Origin: Puccinellia tenuiflora
Lineage: Eukaryota; Streptophyta; Magnoliopsida; Poales; Poaceae
Direction: 5' to 3'
DNA length: 64,000 nucleotides
NCBI GenBank assembly: GCA_012064385.1
Contig: QRDG01001910.1
Coordinates: forward strand, 862,931-926,930
The notes beneath the pieces were generated by a model. It was given only the letters and a program-made list of their open reading frames with translations. It searched no databases and was not told the DNA's origin. Position 1 is the first letter of the stretch. Each line of letters begins with the position of its first letter. The translations under genes were made by a program, and so were the position numbers. Positions 43,379 to 54,117 of this stretch are shown here, piece by piece.

Positions 43379-46300
43379 TGTAGCGCCCCGACCCCGGAAT
43401 TATACAGAGAGGCTATGAATACGACACAACCATCAATGCATAAGACAAAGATCGAGACTTGTGGAACCGAACTGGCACAAAGCAATGACTCTACGACACA
43501 AAAGTATAGCAACTCATATAACGAGAAAAATACAAATATTACAAGCAAAAGGATCGCAGATCCAACAATTCAACAAGCGGAAGCGGGTAGTGTTGTCTAA
43601 CAACAAGAAGCAAATATATGGCCTAAGAGGCCTACAATAAACATCACCCAAGCCAGCTTGTTCCACGGTCCCAAGCTGCCACCTGGGAACCCCAGACTAG
43701 TAGTCGACGTCAACGAAGAAACCACCTAGTCGCTCGGTGTCGTCCTCCTCTGAAATACAAATACATAGGGGCAGCAAAGAGAGACTGAGTACGATGTACT
43801 CGCAAGTTTAGTAGGGCGATATAGGCCCAATGACTGACGGAGGCTCTAAAGCTTTATATGTATTTCTTTTGCATAAAGCTATACTTTCATAAACCGAAAC
43901 ATAAAGACACATGGCATTCGTCTAATCAGAGTATTTTTATAAAGGGGGTAAGAGAGTATCATCATCTGTCATCTTTGGTTCTCATTGAACCCTTTTGTAA
44001 CCAACCACTCATCTTCACCAAAGGCACTCCCTCGAATCACCCTCGAGGAAATGAACCTTTTTCACACACGTTGAGTTGCAACCTTTAGCTGCCAAATTAA
44101 TTAATTAAGGTTAACATTCTCTATGATCCCGTAAATCCATTCCCAAGGCGTCCATAACCGCGGACACGGCTTTTCGAAAAGATTAACCCTGCAGGGGTGT
44201 ACTAAGTGGAAGTCGCCAGGTTCCCGAGGGACCTCCCAGCTCCTTCTCCATTGGTACCGTCCGGCTCACCTGGTTGGCCCTCTTCCGGGAAGGCCGGCAA
44301 GCAGGCGCGGTTAGACCTTTACCTCGCGTGAGACTATCCAAGAGTCATCAGTGGCCACAGGGCAAGTTTACCCAGCCCCAGCCCCTGCCCCATCGCCACG
44401 TCCTAAACGCAAATCCTCATCAACATCATCTTTTCCACTCACACGCAAATGGAAAACCGAACTAGAGGACCCTTGGATACGCCCGCACAAGTTATTCGGT
44501 CAGTAAGGCGCCCATACACCCACCAATGGCAGCACGCTCAGACCTTGGTTCCGAAGACAGGAACTCGCACCTAGGGGCATGAGTGAGGCAAAACACCATC
44601 CCCGATGGCAACTCACCCAAGCCTACTTAGCATTTTAATTAAGCACCACACATATCCACCAAGTCCGCATCATTCCATCGTCATCAACAATTATGGAAAT
44701 AATCAACGGACATAACTAAATATTTAACTAAGCATGGCTAAGCATAGCTAAGCATATGAACAAATTAATTCTATCTTTATCTCGGGCCAACACTTCAACC
44801 CTAGGTTTCATAGGTAGGGATACATGTGATTGGCTCGGGGAGGAACATGCATTCATAGGATATTCTAATATTTAACAAAAGGGACATTTGAACCGCATGC
44901 AATAGTATGGTGGATAAAATAATTTGATGAAATCATAGGATGCTAAATGCCAAGAAGGTTAGGTTATCTCTTGCCTTGCTGCCCGGGCGTGAAGTATTGC
45001 TCGTCCGAGTAATTAGAGAGACCCTCGGCTCCGGAATCTATCGATATCCAAAAGAGAAATACAAAGAACACATAAATCACACGATCACAAGGTGCAATGC
45101 GCAATCACATGATGACATGTCAAATTGATGCAAGGTTATCAACATTTAATTGATCTAGTAATTTAAATGGAGTTCCAAATAATTAGTGCAATTATTTGGA
45201 AGCAACCCCATATTTATCTTAGTGACCACAATCTTATAAATTATTAATTTATTATAGAAGTGGCTTAATATGCATGAACACGACAAGAATGGTTAGGGTT
45301 GGTCATTCCAATCAATTTGGTACCCTCATTTGTAATTTTCGGGATACCGATGAATAAATAACAAATTAAATAATTAAGTGAGTTTAATTCCTTTGATCAA
45401 ATTAAGGACAACATCAATTAAATATTTGTGTTCATGATGTGATGAGTGCATGGTTTGATAGCATTTGACATGTTGATCACATTGGTATTTTATTTGTAAT
45501 TTTTGGATTAATATTGAATAAGTTATAAATTTTCCTAAGTTGGATATTAATTACCCATTTTAGGAATTCTTCACAACAATAAGATAAAAAGTCCCAAAAG
45601 ATCATTTCAATGATTCTATATGGTAGAGTATGTCTTGCTGATCAATTTGGTATTTAACTTGTAATTTTTGGACCATTAAACAATGAGATATCAATTATTT
45701 AAAAATCTGCTTTTATCAAAATAAAAAGAAAAACCGGGGCAGGCCGGCCAGGCCGGGTGCAGGCCGGCCATTATGGCCGGGCCACACACCGAGGAGCCCC
45801 GGCCACTGGGCCGGGGGGGGGGGGGGCAGGCCGGGCTACCAAGCGCGCGTGTGCGGGGCGCCGGCGGCCAACGGCGGTGACTCGGCGGCGAACGGCGGCG
45901 GCGAGGGGAAATAGGGGGCGGGGAAAAGGCTAGAGGGGGCGGTGCTCACCCTGAGGTCGCACGCGTGGGAGCCGACAGCGCGGAGAGGCGGGGACGGCCG
46001 GAATCGTGGCCGGCGGCGACGGCCGAGGTAGATGATGCCGGGGACGATTTCGTCGGGGACGAGGCGACTCGGCTCGATTCCTTGCTCCAGAAGGGGAACA
46101 CCGACGAGGTGATGCTTCAGGTGGTCTTCGATCCGCGCGGGGAGGGCCGAGACGACGGCGGCGTGCTCGACACCGGCGGCGGAAAACGGAGGAGCTCGGG
46201 AGAGGAAATGGTGGCCTCGATCCGGGAATCAAGGGGGGAAATGGAGAGAGGGGAGTAAGGGGAGCAGGTGGCGGCGTCGATGTAGCTCCTTGTCCATCCG

Positions 46301-46539
46301 GGGCCACGGCATGGTGCGGACGACGGCATGGCGCGGCGGCATGGGCACTGGCCCTGTGGCGACAGTGTGGAGAAGAAGTGTTCTTCACCAAAACCCCCCC
46401 AGCCCAAAGACTTTAATTGCAAAGAGGTCCCTCCAGCAGCTTTCTCGATTTAAAAGAGGTGCTTCAGTATTTTGTAAAAATCCACAAAATTTCATGTGGC
46501 CTTCCCTTGTCCTTTAGATGCTCCACAAAAAGTTTGGTG
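43379..46539 (-). repeat. 5' LTR of element X, part adjoining the primer site
   Basis: Co-linear with 37454-40615 and stops at GTTTGGTG just before the N. The last 509 bases expected from the 3' LTR are missing. Confidence 0.9.
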
Positions 46540-46540
46540 N
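46540..46540. other. Assembly gap (single N) beside a G run
   Basis: The one ambiguous base is followed by ten G. Left of it the LTR is at the equivalent of 40615. Right of it the sequence jumps back to the equivalent of about 39900 in a diverged copy, so two LTR copies have been joined. Confidence 0.9.
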
Positions 46541-47675
46541 GGGGGGGGGAACTCACCCAAGCACGAGTCGCGGTCGGGGTGACGAGGGGGAGGCCGAACT
46601 CGCCGGGAAACGGCCGGCGGCGCTCGGCCGAGGAGGGCGATGTCGAGGACGCTGCCGTCGGGTCCGGGGCTCCCGGCCCGATTCCGCCGGTGTAGAGGAA
46701 GAACGGGTGGTGGCGGTCCGGGGAAGCTCCAGCGGCGGCGAATCGACGGCGAAGAGTAGAAACGAACGGCGACGGAGGGAGAGCTCGGGGAAGAGAAACG
46801 GTGACCTCGATCCGGAAATTAGGGGGGGGGGGGAATGGGGAGCAGGTGGAGCAGGTCGAGAGGGAGGCCGGGCCGGGTCCTCCTTGACCAGCAGGGAGCA
46901 GGTGGGGCGGCGGCATGGTGCGGGGCGGCATGGCGCCAGTGTCGCCCCCCGCACAGTGAGGAAGAGGAGAGAAGGGAGAGGCTGACAGGGGTGGCCCCCT
47001 TGTCAGATTTTTATTCTTTTTGCCTTTTCCTTTTTCCTGATTTTAAAAACAGCAGGTTTTAGCTATTTAAACAAGCCACTTAAGCAAATTTAGAAATTCT
47101 GGAAAATTTCAGGTGGGCTCTCTATGTCATGAGTAAGCTCCACAAAATTTGTTGTTCCAAAATAAATTGTTTAGATGCAAATTTATTCATATGGTTGCAT
47201 TTGGGTCATTTTTGATAAATTGCATAAAGCATTTAATTGAAGCAATTAGGCATTTTCAATAATAGTAAAAATATTTATGGAGGCTCATTTTATAGTAATG
47301 AAGCACCCCATATATTTATTTGGAATTTTGGGGAAGTTTAACTTGGTTCCAAAATATAAATTGGATTGAACCAAAATGATTTCTCAAATTTTATTTAGTT
47401 GCTTGTTAATAAATTAGCCTTTGGCAACTATTTAGAAAGAAAAATATATCCTTGAGTTTCCTTAACAATTTGGAGACTCAAGAACAATTGGTTTTACCAA
47501 AATGAGTATTGTGTTTGGGTTGGAAATTTGGGAAAGGTTTTGCTCCCCTTTTTGGTTGTTTTACAAATGTTGCTTTATTCAACTTAAGCAATTTAAAAAT
47601 GGATGCCATGATGAATACAAAACAAAAAGTGAAAATTTGGCCCATATTTTAGGGTACCAAATCTGGGCTGTTACA
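46541..47675 (-). repeat. X-family LTR fragment from a different, more diverged copy
   Basis: Starts in the G-rich block (equivalent of about 39900) and runs to AAATCTGGGCTGTTACA at 47675. It differs throughout from 37454-41124, unlike the near-identical part left of the N. It is inserted in the gag of element I. Confidence 0.8.
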
Positions 47676-47875
47676 GAGGCCTCTTCCTCGCCGTGGTTGT
47701 CCTCGGCGTGGGCGTCGTCGTTGTCTTCCGGGGGATGCTCGACGCGGGGTTCGGGGTCGACGCGGGGTTCCGGAGCAGCGCCTCCACGCGGGTGGCCACG
47801 AGGGCGGCCAGCAGGAGGAGCGGTGGCGACACTTGCCACCCGGCGAGCGTGGCGCTCAGCGCGAGAACCGGCCAT
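47676..47875 (-). pseudogene. Element I: start of gag, truncated
   Basis: The minus-strand ATG at 47875 (MAGSRAERHARRVASVATAP) lies about 30 bases inside the primer site. The product is basic and Pro/Arg-rich, then acidic (PPEDNDDAHAEDN). It is cut at 47676 by the X-family LTR after about 66 codons. It is called gag from its position only. Confidence 0.5.
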
Positions 47876-47906
47876 GGCGGAGTCGAGGTTGAAGACGCGC
47901 CTCAGC

Positions 47907-47924
47907 CCCCTACCTGGCGCGCCA
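47907..47924 (-). promoter_or_regulatory. Primer-binding site of element I
   Basis: Minus strand TGGCGCGCCAGGTAGGGG, two bases inside the LTR edge at 47927. This site type is usual in Tat-like elements. Confidence 0.75.
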
Positions 47925-47926
47925 AA

Positions 47927-48666
47927 TGTCGAGGAACTGTCCCAGGAATAGTGGGCTTCTCGTAGAGTAAGGTATCGGCAAGGGGCTGAACACGGAATCA
48001 AACAACTCTCAACGCGCCACGACGACGGTGCTCGCCGGAGTCGGAGGAGAACGGCACTGCAGAGAGGAAACACACGGTCTTACCCAGGTTCAGGGCCCTC
48101 TGAGAGAGGTAAAACCCCTACGTCCTGCTTGTGGTGTATTGCACTGCTTGTAGAGGTTTACAGTACAAGGAGAGCTTGGAGAGCTCGGGGTGTCTAACAA
48201 TGGCTGAAACCCTAGGACGGTGGCCGGCGCTGCAACGGCTCGTGGTGAGCCCCACGTGACGTCGTCCTTTGGAGCGGCGCGCGGACTATCTCCTTAGCAC
48301 CGAAATGGCAATCCCTGTTGCTCCTTTGCTTGGCGCTGCTTTGTTGACTGCTTTATACACGGAAACGGCAACGACAGCGCTTGCGTCATCACGCTTTGTC
48401 GCGTCCGTGACTCTGCGGCGGATGCAGAGCCCATGTGCGCTCTGTCGCAGAGACAGAGCGCCCTTGGCGAAGGAAAAGCCTTGGCGAGACCGGAGGCCTC
48501 ACCAAGCCCTTGGCGTGATCCCTTCTCGAGGGAAACCCTGTCGAGACCTCGCCAGGCACGGGAGCCTCTCCAGGCTTGGAGCGCCTGGTCCTTAGTGAAA
48601 TTCTTCGACAATGTAGTGGGCCCTGGCAGGCCGGCCCGTGGTACCCTGGTTTCCACTGTGCCGACA
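47927..48666 (-). repeat. 5' LTR of element I (740 bp)
   Basis: Minus strand starts TGTCGGCACAGTGGAAACC and ends GACAGTTCCTCGACA, so the termini are TGTCG/CGACA. The start resembles the element B LTR at 6764, so I is probably Tat-like and minus-strand. Its remaining internal region and 3' LTR are not in the window. Confidence 0.75.
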
Positions 48667-49405
48667 GTTTTGTTACCGGTTATCATTAGATGTTTGCTTT
48701 AAACACCCTTTTTTCTAAGCCTAAAAATTCGTACTGAGTGTATGGTTCACTTGTGCATCCAATCCCCGAAGCCAAACTTTCTTGCCAGCTGAGTCCACCA
48801 TATCTACCTATGCATGGTATTTCTTGCCATTCCAAGCAAATTTGTCATGTGCTACCTTTAAAAATTCAAAATACTTCTTTGTGTGGCTCTGTTTTTAAGC
48901 TCATGAGGGAGCAGTAGAGAGCAAGATATAACTTGTGACGAGCAAGGTCATCTCCCCCCTTTCACCCGGTGTCGATGGATTACGTCTTCACTTGAATCAA
49001 CCCGAGAGCAGCTTAAGCAAAATATAAATATAACTCACCATTCTCCTCCGCGCAATGCAAATCTGAGAAATCAACTCAAACATTGGACAGTGGTCAAACC
49101 AAGGAGAAAGAACAGCATACTCGCTCCTCTAAAAACCAGCTGCTCTCACAAGTCTAAAAAACCTTGCTTGTTATAAGGGACTAGATAGCTTCTCTGTTGT
49201 GAAGTCGTTGACGAAAGCATGCATGCCTCAAAATTGTTTTACTTCTGTTTGAAAAATGAAAAAGCTCTAGCACAAGACTAATCCCTGCTTCCCTCTACGA
49301 AGGGCCTTTCTTTTACTTTTAATGTTGAGTCAGTTTTCCTTTTTGCTTCTATCTCCACAAAAGCAAACATCTAGTGTTGACCCTGGGTATCGTTGAGCAT
49401 ATTGC
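48667..49405 (+). other. Fragment J: internal region of a C/D/E-type element, plus strand
   Basis: Non-coding and the reverse complement of parts of 21600-22260 and 34350-34930 (for example CAAGGTCATCTCCCCCCTTTC; GGAAGTCAGTCC-type blocks are absent). TGAGTCCACCATATCTACCT at 48791 recurs at 63873 in element E. Element E is inserted at its right end, with left flank ATTGC at 49401-49405. Confidence 0.65.
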
Positions 49406-50128
49406 TGATGCATGTAAAATGCATACATGAACTTTGCATTATAATACTCATATTTCAATCATATTTGCATCATATAAGGGTTATATCATTGTTTTATGAT
49501 GATTTTGGGAAGATTTCACAGTTTTCCTATTTTTCTGGAATTAACCCTGCACTGGCAGAAAACCCTATTTTCTATATTTTGATGTTTCAGGGACCCAAAC
49601 GATGTCCAAATGACCTGGAAATTTACGAGCATCAGTTTTTGGAAGGAACAAAGCGTAGGAGTGAAGGAAGCGAAAAAGTGGAGGCCCGAAGGCCAAAAGA
49701 GGTGGGCCCACGCGGCCAGATTAATTCCTTGGCCGCGTGGGGCCCATCAAGTTGGCCCTTGAGGCTCCGATGCCGTCGATCTTCGTCCCGTGGCTTCGTC
49801 TTGACCTAAAACCGACTATAAAAATAGTCCCCCGAGGAGTTTCGCAAGGAGGCGGCAGAGAAACACAAAACCACAAAACATGAGACAGAAGGCTGCCGCC
49901 GGAGAAGATCGGAGGGGGGAAACGCCGCCGAAATCACCTCCGGAGGGCTCCTCCATCCCCCCTCCGGAGTCTCCATCAACATCACCGTCAAGACCAGCAC
50001 CATCTCCATCACCATCTTCGTGATCCACTTCATCCCTCTCATAGTTTAAGATTGTTCGAACCCTAGCTATTGTCTAAGTACTATTCTACATGTTTGTGAA
50101 TTGCTACTTGTCATTGTTTTGTGGGGAG
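49406..50128 (+). repeat. 5' LTR of element E, first part
   Basis: Starts TGATGCATGTAAAATGCATAC. A GC-rich inverted repeat lies at 49703-49746 and a TATA box, TATAAAAATA, at 49817-49826 (after GACCTAAAACCGAC). It ends at GGGAG (50124-50128), the duplicated target of element G. Confidence 0.85.
49703..49746. promoter_or_regulatory. U3 inverted repeat upstream of the TATA box
   Basis: TGGGCCCACGCGGCCA (49703-49718) and TGGCCGCGTGGGGCCCA (49730-49746) are reverse complements apart from one bulged base. Versions recur at 2349-2388 and 249-287. Confidence 0.5.
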
Positions 50129-51050
50129 TGTTATCACCCATTTTTGGCAGGTACCGGATCAAGCTTACCCGGAGGGAATGGCGACTCGTTGGTGACCCGG
50201 CAGGAAGCCAACCCGATATATCCAGGAGTCAGCTTAGTGAAAACCTGGACCACAGGTTCTAGCGCTTACTCAGAAGGGGAGATGACTCGAAGAGAACCTG
50301 GGGTCATGACCCGGCAGGAGTTAATCCGGCATGGCCAGGACCCGGTTTTGACAGAACTCGGTTTGACAGAACCCGTTTTGACAGAACCCGGTTTGACATG
50401 ACCCGGCACTGTCCAGATTTGAAGCTTCTTGAAGATTCTAGAGCCGCATCGGAAAAGCCAGATGTGAGGAAGTTAAAACTTGCCAAAGCCCAAAACAGAA
50501 GTCGGTGGAGCCAGAAGGAGTTCGGGTTCAACCCGGAATACAAAAGGTGATGTTCCAGGAGCCGGAGATGTCCAGCACGAATCCGACCGGGAGTCTTACT
50601 TAGTTTAGAAGTAGAAGCCGACCTAGTCCATGAGTTGTAATCCTTGTAGAAGTCCAATGCTTGTACGGGAAAGTCCAGCCGCCTCGCTATATATATGTAG
50701 GAGGTGACGGCCGATTGAATCAAGCAAACAATCGACAATCAATACAAACCCTACGTTTTACCCTCAAATCCTTGTTCCTGCTTCCGTTATTCGGCGACTT
50801 CTCGCGAGTTCATCGAATATCGACAACCGAGTTGAGAGCGGTCAAATCCGGCTTAACTCAGCCAATCGTGGCCGGCTCCCTCTGACGGGGTCCCTCCCGA
50901 GGGGCTGGGGCGTCTTGTTTCAAAAGCGCCGAGTCTCTGTCTTGCGTATCGCGCTGAGACCCGGCCTCCCGCGGGGCGAGTTGCGGAGTATCTCCCCCGG
51001 CTCTGCGGGTACACGAGGACGTGTTCGTGTGACGCGTTTCAATCGCAACA
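50129..51050 (+). repeat. 5' LTR of element G (922 bp)
   Basis: Contains a short tandem repeat (unit about 16 bp, TTTTGACAGAACCCGG-like) of four copies at about 50343-50400; the 3' LTR has three. A possible TATA, CTATATATATG, lies at about 50687. Confidence 0.9.
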
Positions 51051-51057
51051 CACTTTT

Positions 51058-51075
51058 TGGCGACTCCGCTGGGGA
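51058..51075 (+). promoter_or_regulatory. Primer-binding site of element G
   Basis: TGGCGACTCCGCTGGGGA, seven bases after the LTR end. I do not assign the tRNA. Confidence 0.7.
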
Positions 51076-51083
51076 AGATCATC

Positions 51084-52691
51084 ATGACCAACAGCAAGAT
51101 TTCTCAGCCCTCTAAGGTTAGTGCCGAAAACATCATCAAGCCTAGCCTCGATGATCTTTTGGCTGATCAGCACCAAGCTATTGAGGCGATGAAGAAACAG
51201 CTTCAAGAGCAACTTGATGCGCTGGAACAACAGCGTAAGGAGGAGTTTGAAGCTTTGAAGAAGAAGCAAGAGGAGGAAGACATGGAAGCGCTCCTCTCAA
51301 GCTTCAAAAAAGACCGCCAAGGTGCTGTTACTTCAATTGCAGAGCTCAAGCTTCTGCCGATAATCGGCAACCTAGCCGAGCCCGCTGTAAGTACTAGCTT
51401 ATTTTCTGGTGATCAATTGGCTGCGATCAATCATTATGCTACAGAGTCTAGCCGTCAAGCTTATGATGCCATGATAGAATATATAAAAGCTAGTAAAAAT
51501 ACGCCTCATGAGTACACTGGTAATGTTGGCTCAACTGCTACTACAGAAAACCCTAGTCCAATGTTACCTATTTCATTGGCGATGCCACAGAACATGCCGA
51601 CGAATCCTTACTATAGCCAAGATGGTCAGATCATAACCGCGCCAATTTGCCCTAATCCTATTAGGAGCGTGCCTTATTCGGCGATACCGCCGAACCAAGT
51701 TACGCGCCCTCTAGCTACAGTCACGGCGCCGAACTTTAATTCGGTGCCAACGGCACGAGTAAATCCTGCGGCTAATACTGCCATTGTTCCGGCATCACTA
51801 CCACGAACAGGTACACCCGTAGATGAGAACATGGCTACTCTCAGGGCAGAATTGCAAAAAATGTTTTATGATAACTTCAGAATTGAGCCGAAGCCAGCAA
51901 GCCGGATGTATCAAAAACCTTATCCGGAATACTTTGATGCTTTACCATACTCCCAAGGTTACAGAGTTCCTGATTTTGCTAAATTTAATGAGATAGATAA
52001 TAAGACAACGTGGGAACATGTTAGTCAGTACTTAGCACAGTTAGGAGAAGCTGGTAATAGTGATCCTTTGAAAGTGCGCTTATTTCCCTTGTCTTTAACG
52101 GGTACCGCTTTTTCATGGTTTTCTGCTTTGCCTTATGGTTCTATTAATACTTGGTATCATCTAGAAAAGAAATTCCATGAACATTTTTATAGCAGTGATA
52201 ATGAGCTTAAGTTGTCACATCTTACATCGGTTAAACAAAGACATGATGAATCGGTATCCGATTATATCAAAAGATTTAGAAATACTAGAAACCGATGTTA
52301 TAGCTTGGCGATAACTAAGAGAGATATGGCCGACTTAGTTTTTAACGGGTTGAGAACGTATCTGAGAGAGAGGTTAGAAGGACATGAGTTCTCTTTTGTC
52401 GGTCAGGTCTAGGAGAAACCTCTGGCTCATGAAAGCCGAATTAACGAGTCCAAAGACTCGCATCGGATGAGTAGGAGTCGGCTCAATGCTGTCGAGTATG
52501 ATGCCGACTCCGGTGATGAAGCTGATGTTTACGTAGCCAAGTTTGTTTTGCCGAGTAAGGCCAAACCCTATATGTGCGATGATTTAAAGCCGATTCGTAA
52601 GAATCGGGACGATGAGGTGAAGTGTAGTTTTGACGTAGGCAAATGTGATAGAATATTTGATGCCTTGTTAAAAGATAGTGATCTGAGTTAA
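51084..52691 (+). pseudogene. Element G gag, interrupted by an in-frame TAG
   Basis: The start is the ATG at 51084 (MTNSKISQPS), nine bases after the primer site. Residues about 24-75 form a Glu/Lys/Gln-rich coiled coil (DQHQAIEAMKKQLQEQLDAL). A Pro/Thr-rich linker follows, then the gag domain (about 280-440): YRVPDFAKFNEIDNKTTWEH, LTGTAFSWFSALP, VSDYIKRFRNTRNRCYSL. TAG at 52410-52412 truncates it to 442 residues. The same frame stays open to 52691 (SRLNAVEYDADSGDEADVY), so readthrough sequence is conserved and the stop is probably recent. A frameshift follows near 52690. Confidence 0.85.
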
Positions 52692-54117
52692 TCAAGTTAT
52701 CCCATCACCTGATGAATTAAGGCGACGTGCTTATTGCAAGTATCACAATTCTTTCTCTCATGCTACTAATGATTGCAATGTCTTTCGTCGACAAATCCAA
52801 TCGGCCCTCAATGATGGACGATTAAGCTTTGCCGGCATGGCCATTGACACACAGCCGTTCCCAATGAACGTGCTAGATCTCGAGGGAAAGAAAGTTCTTC
52901 TTCGGCCAGAGGTAGCCGAAGGCGCTAACAAATCTAATGTGGTTATTGGTGAGCCCAGGAAAGAAGCCGGCATCAAGGAAGCAAGGAGAAAGATCACATT
53001 GAGCCGGCAACCCGATGGAAAGGAGGTTATCAAGGTTACTGTCAAGAACTCCACACTCGGTGGGCAGCAACCACAAGCTAGAGAACTCGGAATCCGGAAT
53101 CCGGAACTCGGGGGACAACCTCGGTTCATGAAGCCCAAGAACCCAGAAGTCGGCAAGTGGAAGACAAATCAGGTTGTATACAAGCCAAAGAAGATCAAGT
53201 AGACTTTCGATATGCTGTTAACCAAGTACGTGCGCCAGGCTGGGTCCAAAGTAACCCGGCAACATGGGAAGCGACCGAGGTCACCATCTACCGGGAGGAA
53301 TCACCGATACCAAGAGTCGGCCGGGGAGCCCAAGCGTCAAGTAACCCGGCAAACTGTGCAAAGCCGACTCGCGTATCCTGGAGAATCCTCCTACTGGCGA
53401 GTCAAGGAGCAAGGAACCGGGGCAGCCGGCATAGAGAGGAGGTTGGTCCCAGAGAAGTCATTGGTCATCGGGATGCATGTGCTGAAGCTGAAGGACCCGG
53501 TTACAAAACCGGCAGATGATAAGCCGATATTGGCTATCATGCCCAAAGCAACATCCATTGACCATGAAGCCGGATCCAGCCGAACCGAGGTAGCCAAACC
53601 CCGGGATCCAAAATACATTCAGCCAAAGTGGTGTCCGCCGGGTATAACGAAGACACAGAAGCGGAAACTACAAAGTGCAAGGAACCGGGAAAAGGTAGAA
53701 AAGGAGGCTGAACAAGCTAGAGATGCCAAGTTCGACTCTGAAAGACCAATGGTGTCAACTCAAGTATGGGTACCAAAGCCGACTCCTGTGACAGCTCCTT
53801 TGATGATTGCACCAAGTCCTGCTGTAAACAACGAAACAAAGCTGGTTTCTATACCGGCCATTACTTATTCATCATGGGCAGATGAAGTGGAAGCAGCGGA
53901 CTTGGAAGCAGAGGGCAAGTCGGCAGGAGACAAGTCAGAAACACTGGAGTCGGCAATTGACGAGTCGGACAATGAGTCGGCAAATGAGGACCCGGCAGAG
54001 GACTCGGCAATGGACGAGTCGGACAATGAGTCGGCCAATGAGGACCCGGCAGAGGACTCGGCAATAGACGAGTCGGCAAATGAGGACCCGGCAGAGGACT
54101 TGGCAGTAGACGAGTAG
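52692..54117 (+). pseudogene. Element G gag C-terminus and acidic repeat spacer
   Basis: After the frameshift: DELRRRAYCKYHNSFSHATN, then DCNVFRRQIQSALNDGRLSF, a Cys-His zinc-finger-like block of plant Tat elements. The frame runs through a TAG at 53200 into a basic region (GITKTQKRKLQSARNREKVE) and SIPAITYSSWADEVEAA. It ends in an acidic tandem repeat (unit ESDNESANEDPAEDSA): two 54-bp copies at 53953-54060, one 42-bp copy at 54061-54102 and a partial copy, with TAG at 54115. The role of the acidic region is unknown. Confidence 0.7.

Larger units (their letters stand above)
37454..47675 (-). mobile_element. Element X: long-LTR retrotransposon with gag but no RT, minus strand
   Basis: Minus-strand order: 5' LTR (47675-43379, broken by an N), primer site, an inserted Cassandra unit, the element's own leader, a gag/protease remnant, hairpin and PPT, and 3' LTR (41124-37454). 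The LTR start is TGTAACAGCCCAGTTTTGG and the end is GGGGTCGGGGCGCTACA. The flanks do not match (CTATG at 37449-37453, GAGGC at 47676-47680), as expected if the right end belongs to another copy joined at the N. The internal region without Cassandra is about 1.5 kb. Hairpin, primer site and zinc knuckles suggest Tekay/Del. Confidence 0.8.

Noticed and set aside
49393..49809. 138-codon ORF across the element E LTR start
   Set aside because: It crosses the insertion boundary at 49406 and the LTR palindrome; no protein features.
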